From contig NZ_CP126267.1 in assembly GCF_001864935.2 (NCBI RefSeq), positions 2,170,001 to 2,234,000 on the forward strand: a stretch of 64,000 nt of DNA. The letters run 5' to 3'. Source of the stretch: Curtobacterium sp. MCBA15_012 (lineage in GTDB: Bacteria > Actinomycetota > Actinomycetes > Actinomycetales > Microbacteriaceae). Below are positions 9,824 through 20,276 of this stretch, one piece after another. The stretch's first letter is position 1. Every line of letters starts with the position of its first letter. The position numbers and the translations under genes were made by a program. The notes under the pieces were generated by a model. It made no database searches, was not told the DNA's origin, and worked only from the letters and a program-made list of their open reading frames with translations.

Positions 9824-12411
9824 CCGACCGTGACCCGAAGGGGACCGAGCCGATGGGCGACGCCCGACCGACACCCGTCCCGCCGAGCCGTGGTCAGGGG
9901 CCGAGCGTCCCGCCCGTGCCGCCGCCCCCGCCGCCCGTGCCGCACACCGCGCCGTCCGCAGCAGCGCCGTCGGGCGCTGCCCCCTCCGGCGCAGCCGCGG
10001 GCGACGACGCGCCCCGGTACGAGCCGCGCGTCTCCGCCCCCGGTGAGGACCTGCCGGGCGCCCCGTCGACCCCTGGTGAGCGCCCCGACCGTGGCGTCGC
10101 CGAGTCCGCGACCCTCGGCGGCCGGGCGAGCGCGCCGGCGAGTGCGCCCACGCCCGACCCCGGGTCGGGCGGGTCCGCCACCACCGGACCGCAGCAGCCG
10201 TCGGGCACGCCCGCGTCGACCGCCACCTCGCCGGACGGGCCGCGCCCGGCGCCGGTCGAGGACTGGCTCCGCCAGCAGGTCGCCGAGGGTCGCTGGTCCC
10301 AGCCGCACGACGTGCTGGGCCCGCACCCGGTCGACGGCGGCACGAGCGTCCGGGTCGTCCGCCACCTGGCCTCGGCCGTGCGGATCGTCCGGCCGGACGG
10401 CGACGACGTCGAACTCACGCACGAGGGCGACGGCATGTGGGCAGGTGCCACCGCCGGCACGCTCGGACGCTACCGGGTCGAGGCCGACTACGACTTCGAC
10501 GAGTCCACCGACGCCGACGACGCGACGTGGACCACGGACGACGCGTACCGCTTCGCGCCGACCATCGGCGAGCTCGACCTGCACCTCTTCGGCGAGGGCC
10601 GCGACGAGCAGCTCTGGCAGCACCTCGGCGCCCACGTCCGCACCGTCGACGGTGTGGACGGTGTCGCCTTCACCGTGTGGGCACCGCGCGCGACCGCGGT
10701 CCGGGTCATCGGCGACTTCGAGGGCTGGGAGGGCCGCACCACCGCGATGCGTCGCCTGGACGACCTCGGCGTCTGGGAGCTGTTCTGGCCGGGCGCGCTC
10801 GTCGGGCAGCGCTACAAGTTCCAGATCCTCACCGACTCCGGCTGGGTCGAGCGGGCGGACCCGTTCGCCCGCCGCACCGAGGTCCCGCCGCTGACCGCGT
10901 CGGTCATCACCGCCTCCGAGTACACGTGGTCGGAGGGTGACGCCGCGTGGATGGAACGACGTGCGCAGACCACGACCCACGACGCGCCGATGAGCGTGTA
11001 CGAGGTGCACCTCGGTTCGTGGCGCCCCGGGCTGTCCTACCGCGAGGTCGCCGACCAGCTCATCGGGCACGTGCAGCACCTCGGGTTCACGCACATCGAG
11101 TTCCTGCCCCTCGCCGAGCACCCGTTCGGCGGGTCGTGGGGCTACCAGGTCACCGGGTACTACGCCCCGACCGCGCGCTTCGGCACGCCGGACGACCTGC
11201 GCTACCTCATCGACCGCCTGCACTCGGCGGGCATCGGCGTCATCATGGACTGGGTGCCCGGGCACTTCCCCAAGGACGAGTGGGCACTCGCGAAGTTCGA
11301 CGGGTACGCACTGTTCGAGCACCCGGACCCCCGCCGCGGCGAGCAGCTCGACTGGGGCACGTACGTGTTCGACTTCGGGCAGCCGCAGGTCCGCAACTTC
11401 CTCGTGGCGAACGCCCTGTACTGGTTCGAGGAGTTCCACATCGACGGGCTCCGCGTCGACGCCGTGGCCTCGATGCTCTACCTCGACTACTCGCGGACCG
11501 ACTGGCTGCCGAACATCCACGGCGGGCGCGAGAACCTCGAGGCGATCTCGTTCCTGCAGGAGACCAACGCCACCGCCTACAAGCGCTACCCTGGCATCGT
11601 GATGATCGCCGAGGAGAGCACCTCCTGGCCCGGCGTCACCCAGCCGACGAGCGCCGGCGGCCTCGGCTTCGGGCAGAAGTGGAACATGGGATGGATGCAC
11701 GACTCGCTCCAGTACATCGAGCGTGACCCGGCCCACCGCGCGTACCACCACGACGAGATCACCTTCTCGCTCGTCTACGCGTTCAGCGAGCAGTTCACCC
11801 TGCCGATCAGCCACGACGAGGTCGTGCACGGCAAGGGTTCGCTCTACGGCAAGATGCCCGGCGACGAGTGGCAGAAGCTCGCGAACCTGCGCGCCTACCT
11901 CGCGTTCATGTGGGCGCACCCGGGCAAGCAGCTGCTGTTCATGGGCCAGGAGTTCGCCCAGCCGTCGGAGTGGTCCGAGGCGCGCGGGCTCGACTGGTGG
12001 CTCCTCGACGACCCGGGCCACCGTGGCGTCCAGGACCTCGTCGCCGCGCTGAACCGCGTGTACACGGACAGCCCGGCGCTGTGGACGCACGACTCCTCCC
12101 CCGAGGGGTTCGAGTGGATCGAGGGCGGCGACGCACCGCACTCGACGCTCGGGTTCCTGCGGAAGGACGGCGACGACCGGATCGCCGTGTTCGTGAACTT
12201 CTCGGGCGTGCCCGTCGAGCGGCGCTTCGGCCTGCCGAGCGCCGGCGAGTGGCACGAGGTCCTCAACACCGACGCCGTCGAGTACGGCGGCTCGGGTGTC
12301 GGCAACCTCGGGTCGGTCACCGCCGACGAGACGCCCTGGGCCGGCCGCCCGGCGTCGGCGCACCTGGTGGTGCCGCCGCTCGGTGCGGTCTGGTTGCGGC
12401 TGGCTGGCTGA
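9820..12411 (+). CDS. glgB: 1,4-alpha-glucan branching enzyme GlgB
   Basis: Introduces alpha-1,6 branches into the glucan made by GlgE (GH13). 863 aa, longer than the usual 630-740. Residues 1-145 are a Pro/Ala/Ser/Gly-rich, probably disordered extension. The recognisable enzyme starts near [14 protein letters not shown], with an N-terminal beta domain, a CBM48 ([18 protein letters not shown]) and the catalytic barrel: nucleophile Asp547 (LRVDAVASM), acid/base Glu598 ([10 protein letters not shown]), Asp666 (SHDEVVHG). The start is fixed by the 4-nt overlap with glgE. The same frame is open far upstream inside glgE, but that is not coding. Confidence 0.95.
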   Translation: MTDRDPKGTEPMGDARPTPVPPSRGQGPSVPPVPPPPPPVPHTAPSAAAPSGAAPSGAAAGDDAPRYEPRVSAPGEDLPGAPSTPGERPDRGVAESATLGGRASAPASAPTPDPGSGGSATTGPQQPSGTPASTATSPDGPRPAPVEDWLRQQVAEGRWSQPHDVLGPHPVDGGTSVRVVRHLASAVRIVRPDGDDVELTHEGDGMWAGATAGTLGRYRVEADYDFDESTDADDATWTTDDAYRFAPTIGELDLHLFGEGRDEQLWQHLGAHVRTVDGVDGVAFTVWAPRATAVRVIGDFEGWEGRTTAMRRLDDLGVWELFWPGALVGQRYKFQILTDSGWVERADPFARRTEVPPLTASVITASEYTWSEGDAAWMERRAQTTTHDAPMSVYEVHLGSWRPGLSYREVADQLIGHVQHLGFTHIEFLPLAEHPFGGSWGYQVTGYYAPTARFGTPDDLRYLIDRLHSAGIGVIMDWVPGHFPKDEWALAKFDGYALFEHPDPRRGEQLDWGTYVFDFGQPQVRNFLVANALYWFEEFHIDGLRVDAVASMLYLDYSRTDWLPNIHGGRENLEAISFLQETNATAYKRYPGIVMIAEESTSWPGVTQPTSAGGLGFGQKWNMGWMHDSLQYIERDPAHRAYHHDEITFSLVYAFSEQFTLPISHDEVVHGKGSLYGKMPGDEWQKLANLRAYLAFMWAHPGKQLLFMGQEFAQPSEWSEARGLDWWLLDDPGHRGVQDLVAALNRVYTDSPALWTHDSSPEGFEWIEGGDAPHSTLGFLRKDGDDRIAVFVNFSGVPVERRFGLPSAGEWHEVLNTDAVEYGGSGVGNLGSVTADETPWAGRPASAHLVVPPLGAVWLRLAG

Positions 12412-12434
12412 GCCGGTCGCCCCTGGTGGGGCGA

Positions 12435-12484
12435 GGACGGACGGGAGGCGCGGTGCCGGTCGGTACCGCGCCTCCCGTCCGTCC
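12435..12484. terminator. palindromic terminator after glgB
   Basis: 24-nt arms around GT, one G-T mismatch; core CGGGAGGCGCGGTGCC. 23 nt past the glgB stop. Confidence 0.75.
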
Positions 12485-12530
12485 GGAGGTCGCGTCCGGC
12501 GACTGCGCGCCGACGGGCCGAGTCCGGGAA

Positions 12531-12565
12531 CACGAGACGCCCCCCGCTCCCGGGGGCGTCTCGTG
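12531..12565 (-). terminator. terminator of the thioredoxin-like gene
   Basis: 14-bp stem CACGAGACGCCCCC/GGGGGCGTCTCGTG with a short loop, just downstream of the stop at 12581 on the minus strand. The region 12412-12580 thus holds back-to-back terminators for convergent genes. Confidence 0.65.
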
Positions 12566-12580
12566 TGTGCGCTCGGCCGA

Positions 12581-13597
12581 TCAGTACAGGGCGCTCGCCA
12601 GACGCCGGCGTGCGGCGACGACCCGGGGGTCGTCGACCCCGACGAGCTCGAAGTACTCGACGAGCCGGAGTCGGAGGGCCTCGCGCTCGGCCCCGAACAC
12701 CGTCGGCACCAGGTCGAGCAGGCGTCCGAAGGCGTCCTCGACGTGTCCGCCGCTGATGTCCAGGTCGGCGACCGCGAGCTGCGCCTCGACGTCCTGCGGT
12801 CCGGCGGCGGCTGCGCTCCGGACCTCGTCGGCCGACCGGCCCGCGAGACGGTCGAGCAGCGACACCTGCGCGAGGCCGGCCACGGCCATCTGGTCGTTCG
12901 GGTCCTGCGCGATCGCGGTCTTGTACTCCTGGACCGCCGCGGCGTAGTCACCACGCTCGATGGCGTCGTACGCGGCCTGGTGGTGCGGGGGCAGCGGCTC
13001 CGGCTCGGCGTCGCCCTGCGGCTCGGCTCCGCCCTCGACGGCGGACTGGCCGTCCACGCGCACGCGGCCCGTGACACCGTTCTGCTCGGCCGCCGCGACG
13101 ACCTGCTCGAAGACGTCGCGCACCTGGGCCTCGGGCAGCGCGCCGACGAAGAGCCCGAGCGGACGGCCACCGATGACGGCGGCCACGGTCGGGATCGACT
13201 GCGCCTGGAAGGCCTGGACGAGCTGCGGGTTCGTGTCGGCGTCGACCTTGGCGAGCACGACGCGACCGTCGTACTCGGCCGTCAGCTGCTCGAGGACCGG
13301 GGAGAGCTGCTTGCACGGCCCGCACCACTCGGCCCAGATGTCGACGATGACCGGGACGACCGTGGAGAGTTCCACGATGTCCTGGAAGGTCTGGTCGGTG
13401 ACGTCGAGGACGAGCGATGGGACCGTCGGCGTGCCCTGGTCGGAGTCGCTGCCCGGAGCCGACGGCGCGACGGGCTGCCCGGCGCCCGCGGGCGGCGTGC
13501 CCGGGGCGTTCTGGGCCGGGCGCTGCGCACGCTCGACGAGGGACGACAGGTCGACGGCTCCGCGGAGACCGGACGGGGTCGGGGGGACGTTGGTCAT
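12581..13597 (-). CDS. thioredoxin-like TPR protein (CnoX/YbbN type)
   Basis: 338 aa. Residues 1-60 are Pro/Ala-rich. A thioredoxin domain (about 62-170) has the active site WCGPC at 91-95 with both cysteines. The remainder is helical tetratricopeptide-like repeats (AYDAIERGDYAAAVQEYKTA and similar), the layout of YbbN/CnoX co-chaperones. Such proteins link redox control with chaperone hand-over (family knowledge); the actual client is unknown. No signal peptide, so cytoplasmic. The ATG overlaps the stop of the upstream gene (ATGA), so the two are co-translated. Confidence 0.85.
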   Translation of the reverse strand: MTNVPPTPSGLRGAVDLSSLVERAQRPAQNAPGTPPAGAGQPVAPSAPGSDSDQGTPTVPSLVLDVTDQTFQDIVELSTVVPVIVDIWAEWCGPCKQLSPVLEQLTAEYDGRVVLAKVDADTNPQLVQAFQAQSIPTVAAVIGGRPLGLFVGALPEAQVRDVFEQVVAAAEQNGVTGRVRVDGQSAVEGGAEPQGDAEPEPLPPHHQAAYDAIERGDYAAAVQEYKTAIAQDPNDQMAVAGLAQVSLLDRLAGRSADEVRSAAAAGPQDVEAQLAVADLDISGGHVEDAFGRLLDLVPTVFGAEREALRLRLVEYFELVGVDDPRVVAARRRLASALY

Positions 13598-15327
13598 TGC
13601 ACCTCACTCGCGGCGGTCAGGCCCTGCGTGAAGCCGAGCAGCACCACCTTGTCATCACTGCCCACGGGGGGCACGGAGAAGAGCAGCTGCACGCTGTAGG
13701 TCGCGCTGATGCCCTTCGTGCTGGAGTTCACACCGGACAGGGCCTGGACGGCGCCCTGGGTGTTCACCTCGGCGCCGGCGGCCGTCGGCGTGACCTTCTC
13801 GATCTCGTCGAGGTCGGCGGACACGAGCGCACCGGCTCCGTCGGTCGCGATCGCGATCGCGCTGTCGTCGGGGACCTCGGACGAGTACTCGATCTTCGCG
13901 GTGTCCGGCAGCCCTTCGGCCTTCTTGTCCTTGTACGCCTTGCCGATGGTCGAGCGCAGGCCGTCGCCCTCCGACTCGAACAGCGACGCGGAGTCGCTCT
14001 CGGAGTCCTTGGCGAGGACGTCGCCGTAGGCCTTCGCGATCTCGTCCGGCGCGATGCGGAGCAGCTTGGTGTCGCCGGCGAGCCGGGCGGCCCCGACCGA
14101 CGTCGGCGCGAGGCTCGGGATCTGCGCCGCGGCCTCGAGCGACACGTCGTAGGCGACCTTGTAGTCGTCCCGCGCACTCGCCTGCACGAGCGTGAGCGCC
14201 TGCGGGGCCGTCTTCGCCTGGCAGTCCTCGGCCACGACGGTGAAGACCGTGCGTGGCCACGTGTCGGTCTGCTGGGGCAGGGCGACGCAGACCTCCTTCG
14301 CGGAGATCGCCGGGGGCGCCTCTGCCTTGTCGTCCTTGGCGCGGATCGCGTAGTTCGCCTTGCGGAGGTCGAGCGCCGCACCCGTGAACCGCGACTCGAG
14401 CATGCTCGCGTCCTTCGCGGCGTCGGCCTTCGCGGCGACGTCGGCCACACGCTCGACGATGCGGGAGATCTGCTGCTTCGACGCCGCGGTCGGGGCTGCC
14501 GCGGTCGCCGCGGTCGCCGAGGCGCTCGGGGTCGGCGTCGCCGCGCCACCGCCCTGCGGCCAGTAGTCCGACGAACAGCCGGCGAGGCCGAGCGCACCGA
14601 CGAGCACGATCGGGACGACCAGGAACGGACGGCGTCCGCGTCGACTCGGCCTCGGCACCTGTGCACCGGCGGCAGCGGCACGGCGCGAGGCGCGCACGCG
14701 CGGCGGACGGGACCCACCGCTCCGACGACGCGGACCCCGGCCGCGGCGCTGGTGCAGGAACGCCCAGACGAGCAGGGCGAGCCCGCCGACCAGGAACAGG
14801 CCGCCGCCCACCAGGAGCGGTCCGACCGACGGCGTCGCGGTGTCCCGCGGCCAGGTCACGGACACGTCGGTGGGTGCCGCCGAGGACCCGTCGCCCAGGA
14901 TCACGACGGAGACGTCGGACGGGAGCCGGACGGTGAACTGCCCGGCGCCCTGCCACTCCTGGTACCAGAGGTCGCTGCCCGACGGGTCCGGGACGGAGCG
15001 GGCGCTGCCGGTGGTCTTGCCGACGAGCCGGTCCTGCTCGGCGTCGAACCGCAGCGTGGTGTGCTTCGCGTCGCCGATCCAGGCCTGGACGTCACTCGTC
15101 CGGCCGTACGCCGCGAACACGTCGCCGGAGCCGGAGATGTTGATGCGCTGGTACCCGGGGTTCGCGTTGAGCGTGGACCCCGGGATCACCGTCACCGGGA
15201 CCTCGGCCTTGCTGGTCGACTGCGCGACGAGCGACGCGGGTGGCGCGAAGACGGTGCGTTGGCCGACAGCGAGCCCGACGAGCAGCAGACCGATGACGAA
15301 ACTGACGATCGCCAGGACGAATCGCAC
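13594..15327 (-). CDS. membrane protein joined to a lipoprotein-like domain, function unknown
   Basis: 577 aa. An N-terminal membrane anchor (about 3-22), an extracytoplasmic region (23-167) and a second membrane segment (about 168-191) are followed by an Arg-rich stretch (194-233). A third hydrophobic segment then ends in a lipobox-like LAGC at 248-251, followed by an Ala/Thr/Pro linker and a ~300-residue soluble domain. The piece from about residue 224 looks like a complete lipoprotein, and an in-frame GTG at 14658 could start it separately. So this is either a fusion or two overlapping products from one frame. A TATCCT box lies 56 nt upstream. I recognise no family. Confidence 0.75.
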   Translation of the reverse strand: MRFVLAIVSFVIGLLLVGLAVGQRTVFAPPASLVAQSTSKAEVPVTVIPGSTLNANPGYQRINISGSGDVFAAYGRTSDVQAWIGDAKHTTLRFDAEQDRLVGKTTGSARSVPDPSGSDLWYQEWQGAGQFTVRLPSDVSVVILGDGSSAAPTDVSVTWPRDTATPSVGPLLVGGGLFLVGGLALLVWAFLHQRRGRGPRRRSGGSRPPRVRASRRAAAAGAQVPRPSRRGRRPFLVVPIVLVGALGLAGCSSDYWPQGGGAATPTPSASATAATAAAPTAASKQQISRIVERVADVAAKADAAKDASMLESRFTGAALDLRKANYAIRAKDDKAEAPPAISAKEVCVALPQQTDTWPRTVFTVVAEDCQAKTAPQALTLVQASARDDYKVAYDVSLEAAAQIPSLAPTSVGAARLAGDTKLLRIAPDEIAKAYGDVLAKDSESDSASLFESEGDGLRSTIGKAYKDKKAEGLPDTAKIEYSSEVPDDSAIAIATDGAGALVSADLDEIEKVTPTAAGAEVNTQGAVQALSGVNSSTKGISATYSVQLLFSVPPVGSDDKVVLLGFTQGLTAASEVQ

Positions 15328-15383
15328 GGATCTTCTCCCTACCGCGCCGGGGTGGGGGATGTCGGCGCGCGAATCAGCGCCTC

Positions 15384-15389
15384 AGGATA
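15384..15389 (-). promoter_or_regulatory. -10-like box upstream of the 577-aa membrane protein gene
   Basis: TATCCT on the minus strand, 56 nt before the ATG at 15327; no convincing -35. Confidence 0.4.
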
Positions 15390-15479
15390 GCGAGGCACGC
15401 TGGAAGTCGCATCCCCGTGGGGTCGTGACGGCGGCACGAGGCCCTGTGGAGGACTCAGGGTGGGGCGCCGGACCGCCGC

Positions 15480-15485
15480 TAGGAT
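15480..15485 (+). promoter_or_regulatory. -10-like box of the coiled-coil DivIVA-type gene
   Basis: TAGGAT on the plus strand, about 47 nt before the GTG at 15533. Confidence 0.45.
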
Positions 15486-15532
15486 CGTCGCGGGCCAAGG
15501 GCTGGCCCTCCGCCGACCCCCAGGAGCGACAC

Positions 15533-17413
<1,881 letters not shown>

Positions 17414-17444
17414 CGCGCCACTGACGGACGCCGCTGCGCGGTGA

Positions 17445-17479
17445 CCGGCCTGGAGGCGCACCACGCGCCTCCAGGCCGG
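17445..17479. terminator. hairpin between convergent genes
   Basis: Perfect 15-bp stem CCGGCCTGGAGGCGC with loop ACCAC. It shares GGAGGCGC with the other palindromic terminators of the window. Confidence 0.7.
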
Positions 17480-17542
17480 CCCGCGTCCCGACGTGGTCCG
17501 CGGAGTCGTCGGGCAGCTGCCGTCGTCAGGCAGGTGCGGACG

Positions 17543-18283
17543 TCAGCGGGCGATGTCGTCGTCGACGTGCGTCGGCAGCGGCGCGCTGCCCGGCACGACG
17601 AGGTCGGCGACGGCGTCGAGCACCGTCCGCACGTACCGCTCCCCCACCCACAGGTGCTTCGCGCCCGCCACGGGGACCACGCGGACGTTCGGTGCGACGG
17701 CGAACCGGCGCACCGCCTCGTCCGGCTGCAGGAAGTCGTCGTGCTCGGGGACGAGGGCGACCACCGGGACGTCGACGGAGGCCCACCGGGCCAGCTCCGC
17801 GTCGGTGGTGCGGTGCAGCGGCGGCGAGAGCAGGACCACTCCGGCGACGTTCCCGGCCGCGACGTGTTCGAGCCCGTGCTTGAGCGCGACCTCGGTGCCG
17901 AACGACCACCCGACGAGCCACGGCGTCGGCAGCCCCCGGGCGACGACCTCGTGCACGGCCGCGCGGAGGTCGAAGCCCTCGGACTCCCCCTCGCCGAACG
18001 TGCCCTCGGAGGTGCCGCGGGGCGACGTCACGGACCGGAAGTTGAACCGGAGCACCGCGATGTCGGCGAGCTCGGGCAACCGGGCGGCGGCCTTCTTGAG
18101 CACGTGCGAGTCCATGAACCCCTGGGCGGTCGGCAGCGGGTGCAGGGTCACGAGCGTCCCACGGGCGGCTCGTCCGAGGGGCTCCGCGAGTTCGCCGACG
18201 AGGGTGAGGTGGTCGTCCGTGACGAGCTCGACGTCGGTGCGATGCGCCGGCAGTTCCGTCCCGGACCGGATCTCGGTGCTCAT
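17543..18283 (-). CDS. alpha/beta hydrolase
   Basis: 246 aa. Nucleophile elbow GWSFG with Ser127, probable acid Asp182/Asp183 (PEHDDF) and base His210 (GAKHLW), plus the oxyanion-type segment TLHPLPTAQG. This is the small dienelactone-hydrolase/YfhR-like form; substrate unknown. I chose ATG 18283 because it overlaps the stop of the upstream small Zn-type gene by 4 nt (ATGA). Longer in-frame starts would run through that gene. No signal peptide, so cytoplasmic. Confidence 0.83.
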   Translation of the reverse strand: MSTEIRSGTELPAHRTDVELVTDDHLTLVGELAEPLGRAARGTLVTLHPLPTAQGFMDSHVLKKAAARLPELADIAVLRFNFRSVTSPRGTSEGTFGEGESEGFDLRAAVHEVVARGLPTPWLVGWSFGTEVALKHGLEHVAAGNVAGVVLLSPPLHRTTDAELARWASVDVPVVALVPEHDDFLQPDEAVRRFAVAPNVRVVPVAGAKHLWVGERYVRTVLDAVADLVVPGSAPLPTHVDDDIAR

Positions 18284-18582
18284 GCGATGCTCCAGCAGTG
18301 GTTGTGCCAGTGACGGCGTGACGCCAGGTCGGCTTCGTCGCCGAGGACGCCGTCGGCACGCCAGACGACGACGTGGGCGGTCCCGGGCAGGACCGTGCCG
18401 CCGCACCCGGGGCAGACGTACTCCTTCTGGGCGGAGGCAGCCGAGACGGGCTGGACGGTGAAGGTCCGACCGCGCCGGACCTCGGTCCGCTTCCACCCGG
18501 ACATCAGGCGGTCGAGACCGACCTCGTCCTCAGGCTCGGGAACCGCACCGCGCGGACGCCGCGGTCGGTTGCTGCGCGGCAC
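18280..18582 (-). CDS. small putative zinc-binding protein
   Basis: 100 aa. Arg/Pro-rich N-terminus, then a CPGCGG knuckle (Cys57, Cys60) and a second cluster HWHNHC (His91, His93, His95, Cys96) that could complete one zinc site. It is translationally coupled to the downstream alpha/beta hydrolase through an ATGA overlap, which suggests a joint role. The start (GTG 18582) is uncertain. Function unknown. Confidence 0.7.
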   Translation of the reverse strand: MPRSNRPRRPRGAVPEPEDEVGLDRLMSGWKRTEVRRGRTFTVQPVSAASAQKEYVCPGCGGTVLPGTAHVVVWRADGVLGDEADLASRRHWHNHCWSIA

Positions 18583-18594
18583 CCCCGGACCCGA

Positions 18595-19539
18595 TCAGTA
18601 CCAGTTGTAAGTTTGGCTGTGGCCCCAGGCGCCGCAGGGCGTGCCGTAGGAGTCAGAGATGTAGTTGAGACCCCAGGTGATCTGCGTTGCAGGGTTCGTC
18701 TGCCAGTCGGCGCCGGCCGTCGCCATCTTGCTGCCGGGGAGCGACTGCGGGATGCCGTAGGCACCGCTCGAGTTGTACGCGTTGACCCGCCAGCCCGACT
18801 CCCTGTTCCAGAGCGAGACGAGGCAGCTGAACTGGTCGGACCCCCACCCGCGGGCGGCAACCATCTGCTGGGCGATGGCCTGCGCGCTCCCCGGGTTCGG
18901 CGTGGCCGCCGCGGGTGCGACGACATTCGACGGCGTGATCTTCTGCTTTGCCGCCGCGGCGCTGTCGGCTGCGTCGACCGGCGGGGAGGAGACCTCCGGC
19001 GTCGGGACGGTGACCCCGTACTCGTCGCGCGACACGTCGAACGCGGCGTAGGTGCCGTGGGTCGTGTAATGCTGAGGGGCGACCGCGGCCTTGACGAGCA
19101 CCGGTGCGGTGACCGCGGCCTGGGCGACGTCGGGCTGCATCGGGTTGAAGAGCGAGCCGCCGACGAACCCGAAGACCGCGAAGAAGGACAGCGCCGGGAT
19201 CGTCGCGCGGGACCGCATGAACGACCCGACCGATCGCTTCGGCGCGGTCCGCGCCACGGTCGCCCGAGCGGACGGGGTGGCTCGACGCTGGGCGACGACG
19301 CGGTGGTCGACGACCGTGCGCGGGACGGAGCCGGCGGTCGCGGTGCGCTCCTTGCGAGCGGGTGCGCTCTCGGGTGCCGCCGGGATCGAGGCCGTCACGG
19401 CCTGCGGTGCCGTGTGGATGACCGCGTGCTCCGAGGTGCGGAGTCGGTCACGTGCCGCGCGGCGCTCACCGACGACCGGACGGTCGAGGTGGTCGCGGGT
19501 GCCGCGGTCTTCGCTGAGGTCTGCCGTGTGCCTGCCCAT
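18595..19539 (-). CDS. membrane-anchored lytic-transglycosylase-like protein
   Basis: 314 aa. A long basic N-terminus (1-110) precedes a membrane segment (about 112-130), an Ala/Pro-rich linker to ~215 and a C-terminal lysozyme-like domain of ~95 residues. The domain has Glu247 in WNRESGWR as probable catalytic acid, the YGIPQSLPGSKM motif, and paired cysteines (SCLVS...GTPCGAWG). This matches the small transglycosylase domains of actinobacterial resuscitation/aggregation-promoting proteins. It should cut peptidoglycan outside the membrane. TATCCT ends 10 nt before the ATG. The unusually long cytoplasmic tail could localise the enzyme. Confidence 0.82.
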   Translation of the reverse strand: MGRHTADLSEDRGTRDHLDRPVVGERRAARDRLRTSEHAVIHTAPQAVTASIPAAPESAPARKERTATAGSVPRTVVDHRVVAQRRATPSARATVARTAPKRSVGSFMRSRATIPALSFFAVFGFVGGSLFNPMQPDVAQAAVTAPVLVKAAVAPQHYTTHGTYAAFDVSRDEYGVTVPTPEVSSPPVDAADSAAAAKQKITPSNVVAPAAATPNPGSAQAIAQQMVAARGWGSDQFSCLVSLWNRESGWRVNAYNSSGAYGIPQSLPGSKMATAGADWQTNPATQITWGLNYISDSYGTPCGAWGHSQTYNWY

Positions 19540-19599
19540 GAGTCCGTCCAGGATAACGGAATGGTCACGCGATGAGAAGCACCGCCTGCCAGCGCGTCG

Positions 19600-20157
19600 T
19601 CAGCGGACGGCGAGCATGACCTCGACGACGGCGTCGAGCAGTGCGTCGACCTGCGCTTCGCGGTAGCCGCCGTGCTTCGGGCGGAACACGACCGAGCGGA
19701 CCTCGGTGAGGCTCAGCGGCTTGCCGTCGCGGAAGTACCCGGCCAGGCGCTGCGCGAACGCGTCGACGTCCTTCGGGTGGTAGCCGGTGCCGAGCGGGCT
19801 CGTGCGGGCGAACCGCTGTCGGTCCGGACGTTCGAGCCGGGCCACCACGTCCGAGGCCTTGGTGCGGGCTTCGGCGTACCACGCCTTCTTGCCGACGTCG
19901 GCGATCTCACGCTCGCGCTCCCGGGCGGCGAAGGCGTCCTCGAGGCGTTCGAGGGCGGCGTCGACGTGGGCCGTCGAGTACCCGCCCTTCTTCATCGAGA
20001 AGGCCGTCGCGCGGATCTTCGCTGCCTCGATGCCGGGAGCGGTGTCGGCGGCGGTGTACGCGCGTCGGGCGTCCTCGAGGAACCGATCGACCTCGTCGAC
20101 GTCGTACCCGAGGGCTTTCCGGTCTGCGGTGGGGAAGGTGGTGGCCACGGGCGACAT
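19600..20157 (-). CDS. protein with two DivIVA-type domains
   Basis: 185 aa made of two similar halves. Repeat one: ALGYDVDEVDRFLEDAR followed by FSMKKGGYSTAHVDAALERL. Repeat two: GTGYHPKDVDAFAQRL followed by FRPKHGGYREAQVDALLDAV. Each half pairs a GY-x-x-x-x-VD element with a KxGGY element, as in short DivIVA-domain repeats. Start at ATG 20157 (MSPVATTFPTADR) rather than the in-frame upstream codons. No membrane segment. Probably peripheral at curved membranes or a scaffold (inference). It sits between a lytic transglycosylase-like gene and cdsA. Confidence 0.78.
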   Translation of the reverse strand: MSPVATTFPTADRKALGYDVDEVDRFLEDARRAYTAADTAPGIEAAKIRATAFSMKKGGYSTAHVDAALERLEDAFAAREREREIADVGKKAWYAEARTKASDVVARLERPDRQRFARTSPLGTGYHPKDVDAFAQRLAGYFRDGKPLSLTEVRSVVFRPKHGGYREAQVDALLDAVVEVMLAVR

Positions 20158-20276
20158 TCTGCCAGCACTCGACCATGGGGCTGGCTGGACGCGCCTCACG
20201 CCACCCTGTCAGTGCACGACGGCGACGCGACCACGGGGAGCGCGTGCGCGCGCGACCGAGGCCGTGCGGCAGCTCG

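Noticed and set aside
4805..9874. Minus-strand open frame of ~1690 codons across glgX and glgE
   Set aside because: Antisense shadow of high-GC genes. Its translation is Arg/Gly/Val-rich low-complexity without domains, while glgX and glgE on the other strand are complete enzymes.
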